A DNA stretch of 64,000 bases from Staphylococcus sp. (GCA_023665865.1 JAMPDC010000001.1:718360-782359), one strand, 5' to 3'. Positions 9,149 through 19,900 are shown, counted from the first letter of the stretch. Translations and numbers: made by a program. Notes: generated by a model not told the origin, from the letters alone.

Positions 9149-10243
9149 ATGCGTTTCAACTCCACACTACTTACTGCTGCGACTGCCCTCGTGCTGACGG
9201 CAATGACATCATCGGCCGCAGGCAAAGCCGTATGGCTCGAACAGAAGCACGATTTCGGAGCCTTTGACGAAAGCGTCGGGATGGTCTACTGTGACTTCCG
9301 TCTTGTCAACACCGGCGATGAGCCTATAGCCATCATCAATGCCCGCGCCAACTGCGGATGCACCCGCCCGGAGTATTCACGCGAACCCATAGCCCCCGGC
9401 GATACCGCAACCGTCCGCGTAGGCTATGACCCGACAGGGCGTCCGGGCAGATTCATGAAATATGTCAACGTTGACCTCGACGCCACCCCAAACCGCTCGT
9501 CGCTCTCCATAGTCGGGACAGTAATCGGCACGTCAAACACTCTCAAGTCACGCTTCCCGGTCTCTGTCGGACCTATGAAACTGCGATCGTCAATCATAGC
9601 CTATGGCGAGGCTCTGAAGGGCCACACTTCCGGACAGTTTCTCGAAGGCTACAATGCCTCGGCCGACACGCTTCGCCCCATCGTGAGCGCTGTTCCTTCC
9701 TATATCAGTATTCTCGTCGAGCCGGCTGCCGTCCCCCCCGGCGACCGCTTTGTCATCTCGACCATTCTTGACACTGATAAGATTGACTCATGGGGGCTCG
9801 TAACCGACTCACTCCGCATCTCCCCCTCCCGTAATAGCGCTGAGAAAGCGACCGTTGAGACCGTGGCCATCATAGCCGAGGATTTCTCGGGCCTTTCCGC
9901 CAAGGAACGTGAGGAGGCCCCGGTGATCGACTGTGATCTGACAGCCATTGACTTGCAGCAGTTCTCACGCTCGGCCTCTCCCCTGCATCGTGAGCTGACC
10001 ATCACCAACAAGGGTAAATCGCCACTCGTCATCCGACGCATCAGCTGTCCCGACAAGGCCATAGGCATCTCGCTTAAGTCAGACCGCATCAAACCGGGCA
10101 AGAGCGTCAAGACTGAAGTGACGATCGATCCTTCGCTCATAGCCCCCGGTGCTGATTTGCTCAACGCACGCATCAACATCATTACCAATGACCCCGACCA
10201 TCCCTCGACTATGGTGAGAGTCGTAGGTGAAGTCAAACCATAG
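9149..10243 (+). CDS. DUF1573 repeat protein, exported
   Basis: 364 aa from ATG 9149. Signal peptide, then a first DUF1573 unit (EQKHDFGAFDES, NCGCTRPEYSREPIAPGDTA), a less conserved middle, and a C-terminal ASH-like unit (HRELTITNKGKSPLVIRRISC, GKSVKTEVTIDPS, ITNDPDHPSTMVRVVGEV). The order and the 13-base spacing suggest duplication of the upstream gene followed by growth. Role unknown; the fold is used for protein contacts. Confidence 0.85.
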   Translation: MRFNSTLLTAATALVLTAMTSSAAGKAVWLEQKHDFGAFDESVGMVYCDFRLVNTGDEPIAIINARANCGCTRPEYSREPIAPGDTATVRVGYDPTGRPGRFMKYVNVDLDATPNRSSLSIVGTVIGTSNTLKSRFPVSVGPMKLRSSIIAYGEALKGHTSGQFLEGYNASADTLRPIVSAVPSYISILVEPAAVPPGDRFVISTILDTDKIDSWGLVTDSLRISPSRNSAEKATVETVAIIAEDFSGLSAKEREEAPVIDCDLTAIDLQQFSRSASPLHRELTITNKGKSPLVIRRISCPDKAIGISLKSDRIKPGKSVKTEVTIDPSLIAPGADLLNARINIITNDPDHPSTMVRVVGEVKP

Positions 10244-10286
10244 AAACAATTCACCCCTCATATCCCCACCACACACCAATTCTGCC

Positions 10287-11384
10287 ATGGAACATATAGA
10301 GAATGATGACCGCTTCGGCGGACTGACTGTCAATCAAGGAGTCAAGCAACCCCCAGTCGTCAACCCCTACATCCGTCCGCGCCGACGCCGCGCTCTCCCA
10401 ACTTCCGGAGAACTTGTCGAGGGTATCCTCAAGGGCGACATCACCACACTGGCCCGCGCCGTGACCCTCGTCGAGAGCCTATCGCCCGACCATCAGGCCA
10501 TAGCCCAGGAAGTGATCGAGAAATGTCTGCCACATTCAGGGCGCTCACGCCGCATCGGTATCACCGGTGTGCCGGGAGCCGGCAAAAGCACATCAATAGA
10601 CGTTTTCGGTCTTCATGTGCTCAAACGCGGAGGCAAGCTCGCAGTCCTTGCCATCGACCCGTCGAGCGAGCGCACCAAAGGCAGCATCCTTGGCGACAAA
10701 ACCCGAATGGAAAAACTCTCAGTCCACCCCGATGCCTTCATCCGCCCCAGCCCGTCGGCAGGATCGCTCGGTGGTGTGGCCCGCAAGACCCGTGAGACCA
10801 TTGTGCTCTGCGAGGCGGCAGGATTTGACAATATCTTTGTCGAGACCGTCGGCGTAGGGCAGAGCGAGACTGCTGTCCACTCGATGGTCGACTTCTTCCT
10901 CCTCATCCAACTCGCAGGAACCGGCGATGAGCTTCAGGGCATCAAGCGCGGCATCATGGAGATGGCCGACGGTATTGTCATCAACAAGGCCGACGGCGAC
11001 AATATCCAGCGCGCTCAGCTTGCCCAGGCCCAGTTTCGCAGCGCACTCCATCTCTTTCCGCCTACGGCTTCGGGATGGAGTCCGGAGGTGTTGACCTATT
11101 CCGGCTATTTCGAGCTGGGCATACCGGAGGTGTGGGACATGATCGACCGCTACTTTGCCTTTGTCGATGCCAATGGCTATTTCGAGCGCAAACGCAGCGA
11201 ACAGGCACGCTACTGGATGTATGAGACCATCGACGAGCAGCTCCGCGCGCATTTCTACAACAATCCGGAGATAGCCCGGATGCTCGACGAGAGGGAAATC
11301 CGAGTGCTCAACAATCAGCAGTCGTCATTCACCGCAGCCCGCGACATTCTTGACCATTACTTTTCGAAGAATCGTGAATCGTAA
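10287..11384 (+). CDS. meaB: MeaB/ArgK-type G-protein chaperone of methylmalonyl-CoA mutase
   Basis: 365 aa. Start at ATG 10287; an earlier frame-open GTG lies inside the previous gene. Walker A GVPGAGKST, then AIDPSSERTKGSILGDKTRM, the Walker B-like FVETVGVGQSE, and the base-recognition NKADGD. MeaB loads and protects adenosylcobalamin-dependent methylmalonyl-CoA mutase, an enzyme of propionate formation in Bacteroidales. The mutase genes are not in this window. The last codons (KNRES) run into a GAGTC-type repeat that follows the stop. Confidence 0.93.
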   Translation: MEHIENDDRFGGLTVNQGVKQPPVVNPYIRPRRRRALPTSGELVEGILKGDITTLARAVTLVESLSPDHQAIAQEVIEKCLPHSGRSRRIGITGVPGAGKSTSIDVFGLHVLKRGGKLAVLAIDPSSERTKGSILGDKTRMEKLSVHPDAFIRPSPSAGSLGGVARKTRETIVLCEAAGFDNIFVETVGVGQSETAVHSMVDFFLLIQLAGTGDELQGIKRGIMEMADGIVINKADGDNIQRAQLAQAQFRSALHLFPPTASGWSPEVLTYSGYFELGIPEVWDMIDRYFAFVDANGYFERKRSEQARYWMYETIDEQLRAHFYNNPEIARMLDEREIRVLNNQQSSFTAARDILDHYFSKNRES

Positions 11385-11388
11385 GTCA

Positions 11389-11449
11389 AGAGTCGAGAGT
11401 CGAAAGATTGTAACGCGTAGCTAACTCTCGACTTTCGACTCTCGACTCT
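11389..11449. repeat. GAGTC-type inverted repeat at a convergent gene junction
   Basis: Perfect 18-base arms (11389-11406 and 11432-11449) made of AGAGTCG units flank a 25-base centre holding CGCGTAGCTA (11414-11423). The same centre occurs inside the larger array at 38281-38480. It fills the gap between meaB and the convergent SPOR gene, so it may also act as a two-way terminator. Confidence 0.8.
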
Positions 11450-11460
11450 CAATTCCAACT

Positions 11461-11976
11461 CTATCTCGCCATGTGGGCGGGACGGAGGATGAAAGGGAGT
11501 GGGGAGCGGAGCACTATTGACTTGTCGGACCGGACTCGCTTGAAAGCCTCGGCTGCCTCGGCAGGGGTCGAACAGGCTTGTGTGCAGACATAATAGAGCG
11601 GTTCGCGGGTGTGGACAATGAAGGCGCTGTCATATCCGCCTTTTTGCAGACGCTCGCGCATCTGACGGGCATTGAACACTTGCTTGAACTGACCGACCAC
11701 AACATTGTAGCGTCCTATCGTCTCGCGCGACGAGCCTCCATTCTCGGTATAGCCGATGTATTCAGTACGCATTGGCATTGTGTCGGAGCCCGCGGCGAGA
11801 TCGCTCATCTGCGCGCTGTTGCGGATACGGGCATAGATAGTGGAATCGACGCCGGCCGACTCACGGTTTTTGGCCACAGCCGTCTCATAGGCGGCGCGAT
11901 AATTGCTCTCTGTCGTCTTGCAGGAACAAAGAAAAACTACGGTGAGCGTCACCACCATCACTGGCAGAAGGCGCAT
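11461..11976 (-). CDS. SPOR-domain lipoprotein
   Basis: 171 aa from ATG 11976. Lipoprotein signal ending FLCSC. After a linker of about 75 residues, the C-terminal 75 residues form a SPOR fold (YNVVVGQFKQVFNARQMRERLQKGGYDSAFIVHT, YYVCTQACSTPAEAAEAFKRV). SPOR domains bind glycan strands lacking stem peptides at sites of cell-wall splitting, so a role at the septum or in envelope spacing is likely. An upstream in-frame ATG at 12021 would put 15 extra residues before the signal peptide. Confidence 0.87.
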   Translation of the reverse strand: MRLLPVMVVTLTVVFLCSCKTTESNYRAAYETAVAKNRESAGVDSTIYARIRNSAQMSDLAAGSDTMPMRTEYIGYTENGGSSRETIGRYNVVVGQFKQVFNARQMRERLQKGGYDSAFIVHTREPLYYVCTQACSTPAEAAEAFKRVRSDKSIVLRSPLPFILRPAHMAR

Positions 11977-12117
11977 CGACCGTAGAATATGTGTGTGTTT
12001 TAAGTAACCTAACATAAACAATATAATTCTGGATTTTTATTGTTACTTGCCTTTTGCTTATATTTACTCTATATGCTTTTTACTCTATAATATTCTTTTC
12101 GTGCTCCATCCGCATGG

Positions 12118-13323
12118 TCAGCCGACCACGTGGTAACCACGGTCATTTAGTGCCTGACGGAGGATGTCGATATGCTCGTTGTTGCGGGTCTCGACCTCGA
12201 CACGGATGATACATCCGTTGATCGAAGTGACGTGAGAGTTGCGCTCGTGGGTGACAGAGATGATATTGGCCCCCTTCTCGCCAAGCACTTGGCAGACACC
12301 TGAGAGCTGTCCGGGCTGGTCGGTGAGGTCGAGTGTGAGAGTGCAGTTGCGGCCGCTCTTGACGAGACCGCGGGTGATGACTCGGTTGAGGATGGTGACG
12401 TCAATATTTCCACCGGAGACTACACAGACTGTCTTCTTGCCCTTGATGGGAACCTTGTCAAACATGGCTGCGGCGACGGAGACGGCACCGGCTCCTTCGG
12501 CCACGAGCTTCTGCTGCTCGATGAGAGCGAGGATGGCGGCAGCAATCTCGTCTTCACTGACGGTGACAATCTCATCGACATATTTGGAGCAGAAATCAAA
12601 GGTGTTGACACCCGGCTCCTTCACGGCGATACCGTCGGCAATCGTGGCGACCTTCTCAAGACGTGTACGCTCGCCGTCGTGCACAGATTTGAACATCGAG
12701 GGTGCTCCCTCGGCCTGCACACCATAGACCTTGACATCAGGTTTGAGCTGCTTGAGGGTGAAGGCGATGCCGGCAATGAGACCTCCGCCTCCGATAGGGA
12801 CGATGACGGCCTCGACATCGGGCATCTCCTCGAGTATCTCAAGGGCGATAGTGCCTTGTCCGGCAATGACCTTGAGGTCATCGAAGGGATGGATGAAAGT
12901 ATAGCCATGTTCCTGCTGGAGCTCTATGGCTTTCTGATAGGCGTCGTCATAGACACCCGGCACGAGACAGACCTCAGCTCCCAGGCGCTTGGTGGCCTCG
13001 ATCTTTGAGATCGGAGCGCCGGCGGGGAGGCAGATGAGCGACTTGATGCCATTGCGCGTAGCTGCGAGAGCCACACCCTGGGCATGGTTGCCGGCTGAAC
13101 ATGCGATGACACCGTGGGCTTTCTCCTCGGGGGTCAGCTGCGAGATCTTATAGTAGGCACCGCGCAGCTTGAAGGCTCCGGTGTGTTGAAGATTCTCGGG
13201 TTTGATATAGATCTCAGCCTCGGGGTTAATCTTAGGGACCCCGATGAGGCGGGGATGACGCGCAACATCGCGCAGCACCTGGGCAGCGCGGTAGACTTCT
13301 GAGATTTCCAATGTCTCTGCCAT
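12118..13323 (-). CDS. ilvA: Threonine ammonia-lyase (threonine dehydratase) with ACT domain
   Basis: 401 aa. A PLP enzyme that turns threonine into 2-oxobutyrate and ammonia. PLP lysine in HTGAFKLRGAYYK, substrate loop CSAGNHAQGVAL, phosphate-binding PIGGGGLIAGIAF. The C-terminal ACT domain (LTLDLTDQPGQLSGVCQVLGEKGANIISVTHER) is the short, single form usual for the TdcB/IlvA-short class. Start set at ATG 13323; upstream codons overlap the promoter. In this order it can feed isoleucine synthesis or, through 2-oxobutyrate, propionate formation. Confidence 0.92.
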   Translation of the reverse strand: MAETLEISEVYRAAQVLRDVARHPRLIGVPKINPEAEIYIKPENLQHTGAFKLRGAYYKISQLTPEEKAHGVIACSAGNHAQGVALAATRNGIKSLICLPAGAPISKIEATKRLGAEVCLVPGVYDDAYQKAIELQQEHGYTFIHPFDDLKVIAGQGTIALEILEEMPDVEAVIVPIGGGGLIAGIAFTLKQLKPDVKVYGVQAEGAPSMFKSVHDGERTRLEKVATIADGIAVKEPGVNTFDFCSKYVDEIVTVSEDEIAAAILALIEQQKLVAEGAGAVSVAAAMFDKVPIKGKKTVCVVSGGNIDVTILNRVITRGLVKSGRNCTLTLDLTDQPGQLSGVCQVLGEKGANIISVTHERNSHVTSINGCIIRVEVETRNNEHIDILRQALNDRGYHVVG

Positions 13324-13395
13324 GGTAGTTGATTTTTCCGTTCTTTTACTGTTAGGGGGAAGTTGAAGAATTTGGGGGAGGAAAGCACTCCGAGA

Positions 13396-13427
13396 CAAAG
13401 TTAAGAAATCCGGCGTTCACTTCCAAA
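13396..13427 (-). promoter_or_regulatory. Promoter of threonine ammonia-lyase
   Basis: Minus strand TTTG (13427-13424), 20 bases, TAACTTTG (13403-13396). The -33 end overlaps the T-tract of the thioredoxin terminator. Confidence 0.7.
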
Positions 13428-13456
13428 AAAAAATCCGCCCCCCGGCACCGAGCCGG
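13425..13456 (-). terminator. Terminator of the tsaE-birA-trx transcript
   Basis: Minus strand: a CCGGC/GCCGG stem with a 5-base loop, then a run of nine T (plus-strand A run 13425-13433). Confidence 0.75.
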
Positions 13457-13543
13457 AGAGCGAGACCGATATAAGTGTTATCGTAGCTAAAAAAATCGCC
13501 TTATTCAATCAAAAAGATATGCCTGTCCGGCGGGAGTAGGCTA

Positions 13544-13852
13544 TCACTTGCCGGGTTGTTCCTGGATGCGGAGCTTATCCTCAAGGACTTCGAGCTGCTG
13601 CAGACCGGAGGCACGCCACTGGGGTTCACCATTCTTGAAAATGATGAGGGTCGGGACACTTCTGATCTGATATTTGGCAGCGATGTCGGGGTTGCGGTCC
13701 ACGTCGACCTTGACAATATTGGCGGCGTCGCCCACCTTGTTTTTAAGTTCTTCAAGAATAGGACCCTGCATCTTGCATGGGCCACACCAGGTAGCAAAGA
13801 AGTCTACAAGGGTAGGCTTCGAAGCATTAATTATTTCGTTGAAATCATTCAT
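13544..13852 (-). CDS. trxA: Thioredoxin
   Basis: 102 aa, full length for a cytoplasmic thioredoxin. Active site WCGPC at residues 22-26 ([15 protein letters not shown]), the buried Asp near residue 50 and the cis-proline loop [11 protein letters not shown] at residues 65-75. It reduces protein disulfides. Start at MNDFNE; a longer in-frame start overlaps the biotin ligase gene. It lies 67 bases after birA and before a strong terminator. Confidence 0.93.
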   Translation of the reverse strand: MNDFNEIINASKPTLVDFFATWCGPCKMQGPILEELKNKVGDAANIVKVDVDRNPDIAAKYQIRSVPTLIIFKNGEPQWRASGLQQLEVLEDKLRIQEQPGK

Positions 13853-13919
13853 AGTGCGTAGTGATTTTGGGTTTTCCCCTTTATAACACCCGCACGGTGG
13901 CAAATGTTCGCGTCGATAT

Positions 13920-14687
13920 TCAGAGAATAGCCTCTCCAACGATTGCCTTGACCTCCTTGAAGGCATAGCTTCTGAGCGAACCATCGGTGAGAGCAAGAGT
14001 GATGATGCCGTCGGGAGCGACTGAGACTATACGCGCCATGATGCGCTCTCCTCCTGCAAGGTTGTCAACATAGGGGTGAAAACCATCCCTGCGCCACAGC
14101 GCTTCGGCATAGCGCCCGGCAAGTCCACGAGAATCTCCGGCGAGTTCGGCGGCAACGGCCGCGTCAACCTCCCTGATAATGGCCCGGGCAAAGTCAAGTG
14201 TGAGCGCTTCGAGGTCAAAACGACAGCCTGCAAGCTGCACCATCGACACCGGGTTTGGAGCATCGGAGAGAAACATCGTCTGATTGACGTTGATGCCAGT
14301 GCCGATGATGGAATGGTTGATGCCGCGCGAGGTGATGGAGTGCTCGATGAGTATGCCACAGATCTTACGGTCACTGACGTAGATGTCATTGGGCCATTTC
14401 ACTCTCACGTCGCACTCCTGAGGGAGATATTTACAGAGCACATCGACGATTGCAAGCGAGACGGCCTGCGAGATGACGAACTGGCGCGCGGGATGGAGCC
14501 CCACGGGCCGGAGCAGCAGCGACATGGTGATGTTTTCGCCGGGAGCCGACTCCCATGAGTTGCCCCGTTGTCCCCGTCCGGCAGTCTGCACGCGGGCAGT
14601 CACCACAGTCCCATGAGAGAGCGCGGTGGCATTAGCGGCAAGATAGCTGTTGGTCGACGGGCTTTCGTCAAGCCGGATGACATCCAT
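13920..14687 (-). CDS. birA: Biotin-[acetyl-CoA-carboxylase] ligase, no HTH domain
   Basis: 255 aa. Attaches biotin to carboxylase carrier proteins through biotinyl-AMP. Seen: STNSYL, the [13 protein letters not shown] adenylate loop, [14 protein letters not shown] and GTGINVNQ. The N-terminal DNA-binding domain of E. coli BirA is absent, so it is the monofunctional form. ATG 14687 was chosen because AAGGAGG lies 6 bases ahead; a second ATG at 14702 reads through that site. The gap to tsaE is 15 bases. Confidence 0.92.
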   Translation of the reverse strand: MDVIRLDESPSTNSYLAANATALSHGTVVTARVQTAGRGQRGNSWESAPGENITMSLLLRPVGLHPARQFVISQAVSLAIVDVLCKYLPQECDVRVKWPNDIYVSDRKICGILIEHSITSRGINHSIIGTGINVNQTMFLSDAPNPVSMVQLAGCRFDLEALTLDFARAIIREVDAAVAAELAGDSRGLAGRYAEALWRRDGFHPYVDNLAGGERIMARIVSVAPDGIITLALTDGSLRSYAFKEVKAIVGEAIL

Positions 14688-14702
14688 AGTCGCCTCCTTC
14701 AC

Positions 14703-15146
14703 TCAGCCTTTGATTTCCTCCTGGGAACCTACCGAGAGACGGCGCGAACCGTCGGACAGCTCCTCGATCTTGACCCAGACAGTGTCGTCGGGAAGAATAT
14801 CGGCAATGCGGTCGGGCCACTCGATGAGACAGAGGGCTCCGGAGTCGAGATAATCCTCGATGCCTATGTCGAAAGCCTGCTCGAGATCCTCGATGCGGTA
14901 GAGGTCGAAGTGGTAGATGAGTTCGGCGGTCGTGTCGGAACGATATTCGTTGACGATCGAGAATGTCGGCGAGCCTGTGGGATCATCCTCAACTCCGAGT
15001 TCCCGGCAGAGGGCGTTGATGAAAGTGGTCTTGCCGGCACCCATGCTTCCGTCGAAAGCATAGACTGTCGCATCGTCCATCAGTCCGAGAAACTCCCGCG
15101 CGGCCGCGGGAAGCGCCTCAAGGTTGGCTACGGTTATCTGTTTCAT
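14703..15146 (-). CDS. tsaE: tRNA threonylcarbamoyladenosine synthesis ATPase TsaE
   Basis: 147 aa. P-loop [21 protein letters not shown] at residues 32-52, [15 protein letters not shown] and IYHFDLYRI. Helps TsaB/TsaD to install t6A at position 37 of ANN-decoding tRNAs. First gene of a tsaE-birA-trx run with its own promoter. Confidence 0.94.
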   Translation of the reverse strand: MKQITVANLEALPAAAREFLGLMDDATVYAFDGSMGAGKTTFINALCRELGVEDDPTGSPTFSIVNEYRSDTTAELIYHFDLYRIEDLEQAFDIGIEDYLDSGALCLIEWPDRIADILPDDTVWVKIEELSDGSRRLSVGSQEEIKG

Positions 15147-15197
15147 TATGCTTGTTTTTTACTTATGTGATAGTTCGCAGTTAGAAAATTTTCACCA

Positions 15198-15228
15198 CAA
15201 AGATACGCATAAATTACATCTTTAACAA
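15198..15228 (-). promoter_or_regulatory. Promoter of tsaE-birA-trx
   Basis: Minus strand TTG (15228-15226), 20 bases, TATCTTTG (15205-15198); 52 bases before the tsaE start. It separates this run from porX. Confidence 0.7.
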
Positions 15229-15330
15229 CGATGAACCATTGTCGGCATTGTTGAGCGAACGGCGCGATGAACGGAAGATCGAACCGAAGTCGGCATAGTA
15301 GCTGACCGGGTGGATAAGCTCTACCCAACC
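15214..15330 (-). pseudogene. Coding-like remnant between porX and tsaE
   Basis: Just after the porX stop, a shifted frame reads 37 codons (WVELIHPVSYYADFGS, then IFRSSRRSLNNADNG, then SSLLKM and a stop) with C/G-rich third positions like nearby genes. It has no start codon and no room for one outside porX. It may be the end of a lost gene or chance. Confidence 0.3.
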
Positions 15331-15332
15331 TC

Positions 15333-16880
15333 CTATTTTGCCGTCATTGTGATGAGCGGGACAAGCATCTCCTCGGGCGAGATGCCGCCATGCTGGAAGG
15401 TGCCGTCGTAATACTGGACGTAGTAGTTATAGTTGTTGGGATAAGCGAAGAAATCGCGTCCGGTGGCGAAAATATAGGTCGAAGACACGTTTGGCGCAGG
15501 CAATCCAAGCCGCGACGGGGTCTTCACCTCATAGACCTGCTTGGGATTATAGGCGAGGTTCTTGCCGATTTTGTAGCGCAGATTTGTGTTGGTGTTCTTG
15601 TCGCCTACAACCTTGATAGGATTGTCGACACGGACAGTGCCGTGGTCAGTGGTGAGGATGATCTTGTAACCCTTGGCCGCTATGCGTCTGAAAATCTCTA
15701 TGGCGGAGGAGTGGCGGAACCACGACTCCGAGAGTGAACGGTAGGCAGCATTGGTCGAGGCGAGCTCCCGTATCATCTTGGACTCCGTGCGGGCATGGGA
15801 GAGCATATCGATGAAGTTGAACACGATGACGTTCAAATCGTTGGAGAGAAGATTGGAAAACTCGCGCAACAGCTTCTCACCGGCTGCAGAATCGTTGATC
15901 TTCGTATAGGAGAATTTACACTGGCGGCGATAGCGCTCAAACTGGGTGGAGATCAGCGGGGACTCGTTGAGATTCTTACCTTCGGGAGAGTCCTCGTCGA
16001 CCCACAGTTCAGGAAACATCGACGCAATATCCTTGGGCATGAGGCCGGAGAAGATGGCATTGCGTGCATATTGGGTTGCCGTAGGCAGAATTGAGCAGTA
16101 GAGCTCCTCGCGGAAGTTGAAAGTGTCGGCAAGCAAGGGCTTGACAGCCGCCCACTGGTCGAGGCGGAAGTTGTCAATAAGGATAAAGAACACCTTCTCA
16201 CCCTGGTCGAGCAAGGGAAACACACGGCTTTTGAAAATCTCAGGCGACATCAGTGGGCGTCCTTCACGCTGAGGATCCGTCATCCAGCCCTCATAGTTGT
16301 TTTTTATAAACTTTGCGAAAGCAGCTCCCGCCTCCTTGCGCTGCATGTCGAGAAGCTCGTCCATCTGCGTCTCTGTCGACGACAACTGCATCTCCCAGTA
16401 GACCAACAGACGATATAGCTCCATCCAGTCTGCCACAGTGGAGGCCGACCCTATCATCGAGGATATGCGGGTGAATTCCTGGCGGTAGTCGCTGCCGGTC
16501 TGCTCAGACACCAACTCGTCGCTGTGGAGATTTTTCTTGATCGAAAGGAGAATCTGCTTGGGGTTGACGGGCTTGATGAGATAGTCAGCGATCTTGTTGC
16601 CGACAGCCTGGTCCATGATGTTTTCCTCCTCGCTCTTGGTGATCATTATGACAGGGATGTGAGGAGCCACAAGCTTGATGCGCTGCAGAGTCTCAAGACC
16701 GGTCAGACCGGGCATGTTCTCATCAAGGATGATCAGATCGAAATCCTGTTCGTCGACAAGCGCGAGCGCGTCAGCGCCGCTGCAAGCGGTCACGACATCG
16801 TAGCCTTTGCCTTTGAGAAAAAGAATATGTGGTTTCAGCAGGTCGATTTCATCGTCGGCCCAGAGTATTGTGGAGGCCAT
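15333..16880 (-). CDS. porX: PorX: response regulator fused to PglZ/alkaline phosphatase-fold domain
   Basis: 515 aa, the size of the family. Residues 1-120 are a receiver domain: acidic pair DDE at 9-11, phosphoacceptor Asp53 in LIILDENMPG, the switch Thr/Ser in ITKS, and Lys in YLIKPVNP. A helical linker follows, then a PglZ-type domain with metal ligands (LIDNFRLDQW near 240, FNFIDMLSHAR near 350, ILTTDHGTVRV near 410, and HGGISPEEMLVP). In Porphyromonas gingivalis PorX works with the PorY kinase to control T9SS genes, and the PglZ domain cleaves cyclic oligonucleotides. Here it follows the porW homologue by 31 bases. Confidence 0.93.
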   Translation of the reverse strand: MASTILWADDEIDLLKPHILFLKGKGYDVVTACSGADALALVDEQDFDLIILDENMPGLTGLETLQRIKLVAPHIPVIMITKSEEENIMDQAVGNKIADYLIKPVNPKQILLSIKKNLHSDELVSEQTGSDYRQEFTRISSMIGSASTVADWMELYRLLVYWEMQLSSTETQMDELLDMQRKEAGAAFAKFIKNNYEGWMTDPQREGRPLMSPEIFKSRVFPLLDQGEKVFFILIDNFRLDQWAAVKPLLADTFNFREELYCSILPTATQYARNAIFSGLMPKDIASMFPELWVDEDSPEGKNLNESPLISTQFERYRRQCKFSYTKINDSAAGEKLLREFSNLLSNDLNVIVFNFIDMLSHARTESKMIRELASTNAAYRSLSESWFRHSSAIEIFRRIAAKGYKIILTTDHGTVRVDNPIKVVGDKNTNTNLRYKIGKNLAYNPKQVYEVKTPSRLGLPAPNVSSTYIFATGRDFFAYPNNYNYYVQYYDGTFQHGGISPEEMLVPLITMTAK

Positions 16881-16911
16881 TTTAGCGGGGAGAATATTAA
16901 GAGGTTATGGA

Positions 16912-19900
16912 TTAGTCATCATCGTCGCCTTCGGTGCCTATAGGATAGTCGGGAAGGGTCGGGGTCTGGGGTTTAGGCTGAGGTTTGGGGACTGCGGGTT
17001 TCTTAGTCTCTGCCGGTTTTGGCTGAGGCTTGGGCACGTCAGATTTCTTTACCGGAGCCACTGGCGCCGCAGGCTTCTCTACGGTTTTAACACTGTCGGC
17101 AGGCGTTGGTTCAGCCTTCGGGACGGTGACAGCCGGTGTTGCCGGTACCGTGTCGGGGACAAGCACAGGCTTTGGTTGCGCCGGTACTGTGTCGGCCGGT
17201 ACTGTGTCGGCCGGTACTGTATCTGCGGGGAGTGCAGCCGGAACCGTGTCAATCTGCACAGGGGTTTCGGACTCATCGGCTGTCTCAGGAGTTTCCGGAG
17301 CAGTATCATACATTTCCTCTGCCGTGGGATACTCTTCGGGCGGAAGCACGGATTCGTGGGTCGCCTTGACGCTCTCCTCGCCGATGAAACGGAAGTAGTC
17401 GTCAAACGATCCGGCTCCCTGCAGCAGTTTCTCGAAGTTACTCTTGCTGATCTGCACCGGACGCACCCCTTCGGGTATGATGACACCATTGTCCTGCGCC
17501 AGGAGCGAGCGGTAGTGGTTGAGCTCAGCCTCATTCTGGAAACCTTTGACGAGAAGGAGACCGAGACGCCCGAAGTTCATCACCTCAAGGTCAAAGTCGC
17601 GGACGACGTAGGTGGTGAAGTTGTGGCGGGCCACATCGTAGAGCAGTCTGTTGGGCGAGATATTCTCGGTCGAGAAGAGGAGCACAAGATAGTGGGGCTC
17701 TTCAGGCGCAAGCACAAACTCAATATTGGCATCTGAGCCGAGAGCCGTGGAGTCGTTTGTCAGACGTATGTCCCAAAGCATACTCCTCATGTTGGAACCG
17801 CCCCCCTTGCGCAGCTCACGTCCCTGAGCCATGCCTTTGAGGTAGGCCGAGGCCATAGGTGTCATGTCAGTGTTAGGATAGCGCTCAAGCATCTCCTTAA
17901 GGGTTGCGTTGAACTCCTCAGGCTTCTCGTCGGTGACAAAGGCGAGAGCGTGGAGGAACATAAATTTCGGCATCAGCGGCGACAGAGGGAAGTCGGCGGT
18001 CATCTGCTCGTAAGCCTTGTGGACACTTGCATTGTCGTCAGACAGATAGGCTTCATAGGCTTTCTCGTAGAGAGCCTCCTGACGGGCGAACATCGTGCGC
18101 AGATTCTCTATGTAGTTGGGATCGGCCATGGCCTTGCCGTAGTCCGACTCCGGAAACTCCGTCAGGATGAGCTGACGGTAGCGTTCGGCCTCGACAGGGC
18201 GGTCACGGCGGACGTTCATGAGATATTCATTGTAGTAGATGTCGAGACGGTAGATATTGTCAGGGTAGCGCCCCATGAGACGCTGCCATTCGCTGTCGGC
18301 AGCATCAAAATCCTCCATCTTGTCTTTCAGAATAAGGCCTGAGTTGAAGAGGCCTTCCCTTATGACATCCTCGGCTGTGGTCTTCTCGACATCGGTCATC
18401 GGGATCTGCCTGAGATAGTATTCACGATAGTGCGGATCGCTGGCCTTGGCGGCTTCCTCAGCCTGCGCTTTGGCCTCCGCACGCTCCTCGTCGGTCATAT
18501 TGTCGGTCTCAGAGCCTTCACCTTCAGCCTCACCCTCGTCCGGCAGATCGTCGGCCGATGAAGATCCGAAGTCACTCATATTGAACGACGACTTGTTGCG
18601 CCGGCGCCAGTCATCCTCCAGCTTTCTCGACCCCCAACGCTTCTGGAAATCAGTTTTACCGGCATTGCGGGTAGCCGTGTTGTAGAAATACCACGAATTG
18701 TCAGTATTGAGCGTGAAAGTGCTGGGCGCGGCAGCATTGTTCTGCACCAGATTGGATCCGGCAGCTTCCTGCTCGGCAAGATACTCAGCGCGCCGTGCTT
18801 CATCTGCCTCTTCCTTCTCTTTCTTTTTGAGATCGTCGATGATCTTGTCAATCACGGCCAGGCGCTCCTCTTCGGGCATTGCGGCCAGACGCAGGAGCGA
18901 GTCGTTGAGGACCACGTTCTGCGTATAGACGGCAAGCTCGTCAAGCACATCGGAACGCCGCTTGAGCATAGCAATCTCCGGATAGGAATCGGGAAGCTGG
19001 GGGACAGCCTCCGCATAGCAAGGCTGAGCCATGTCGTAGCGGGCCTGCTCGTAGTAGAGGCCGCCGAGCGTCACCTGAGAGATCGCTTTCTCAATACCGT
19101 TGCGTGTCGACTTCTCGGCGGCAAGGACATAGTTGGCGATGGCATTGGCTGTGTCGCGGCGCGAGAGATAGAGATTGCCGATGGCGTAGTAGATCTGATC
19201 GAGATACTCCTTGTTGCGGTCATAGCGCGTCATGCGGCGCAGTGAGTTGACCTCAGGAGTGATGTCGGCGCCCTGAAACACCTCGCTCTGCTTGATACGG
19301 GCGTTGAATTTGGTGCGGTATGATGCCGAGTTGGATCCGGCAGCTTTCTTGTAGGCGGTATATGCGGCTGCGTTGTCGCCCTCCGCACTGTATAGCTGTC
19401 CGAGCAGGAAGTTGAGGCGTGTTTTCTGTGCGCCATGCGCATAGCCGAGCGCCTCCTTCAGCATCGGGATGGCCTTTGCATTGTCGTGGGAGCGGACATA
19501 GAAGTCTGCGTAAGTGAAATAGTACAATTCCTTGAGCGTCGACGAGGTCAATTCATCCTCCGTGATGCGTGTCAGGATTGTCTCTGCCTCAAAAAGCCAG
19601 TCGAGACCACAATAGCTGCGTGCCTGCCAGAGCTTAGCCTCAGTGACTGTCGCCGGAAGCCAGGAAAAGTGCTTTGAGATATAGTAGAATGTCGATGCCG
19701 CTCCGAGAAAATCGCCGTTGAAATACTGGCTGCGCCCCATCATCATCCACGCATTGTGAAGGAAGGGGTTATACTCCTCTCTTTTAAGCCATTTCTTGTA
19801 TTCGGGATCGTTGCCCTTGCCGGCCTTGCGTTTGGGGCGCTTCTTGATGCTATGGAGCTGGATTGCTTTCTGGGCCTTCTCGATCGAGCGGGTGAACGAT

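Noticed and set aside
15146-15328. 60-codon ORF upstream of tsaE
   Set aside because: It covers the tsaE promoter and ends at the tsaE start; no homology-like sequence.
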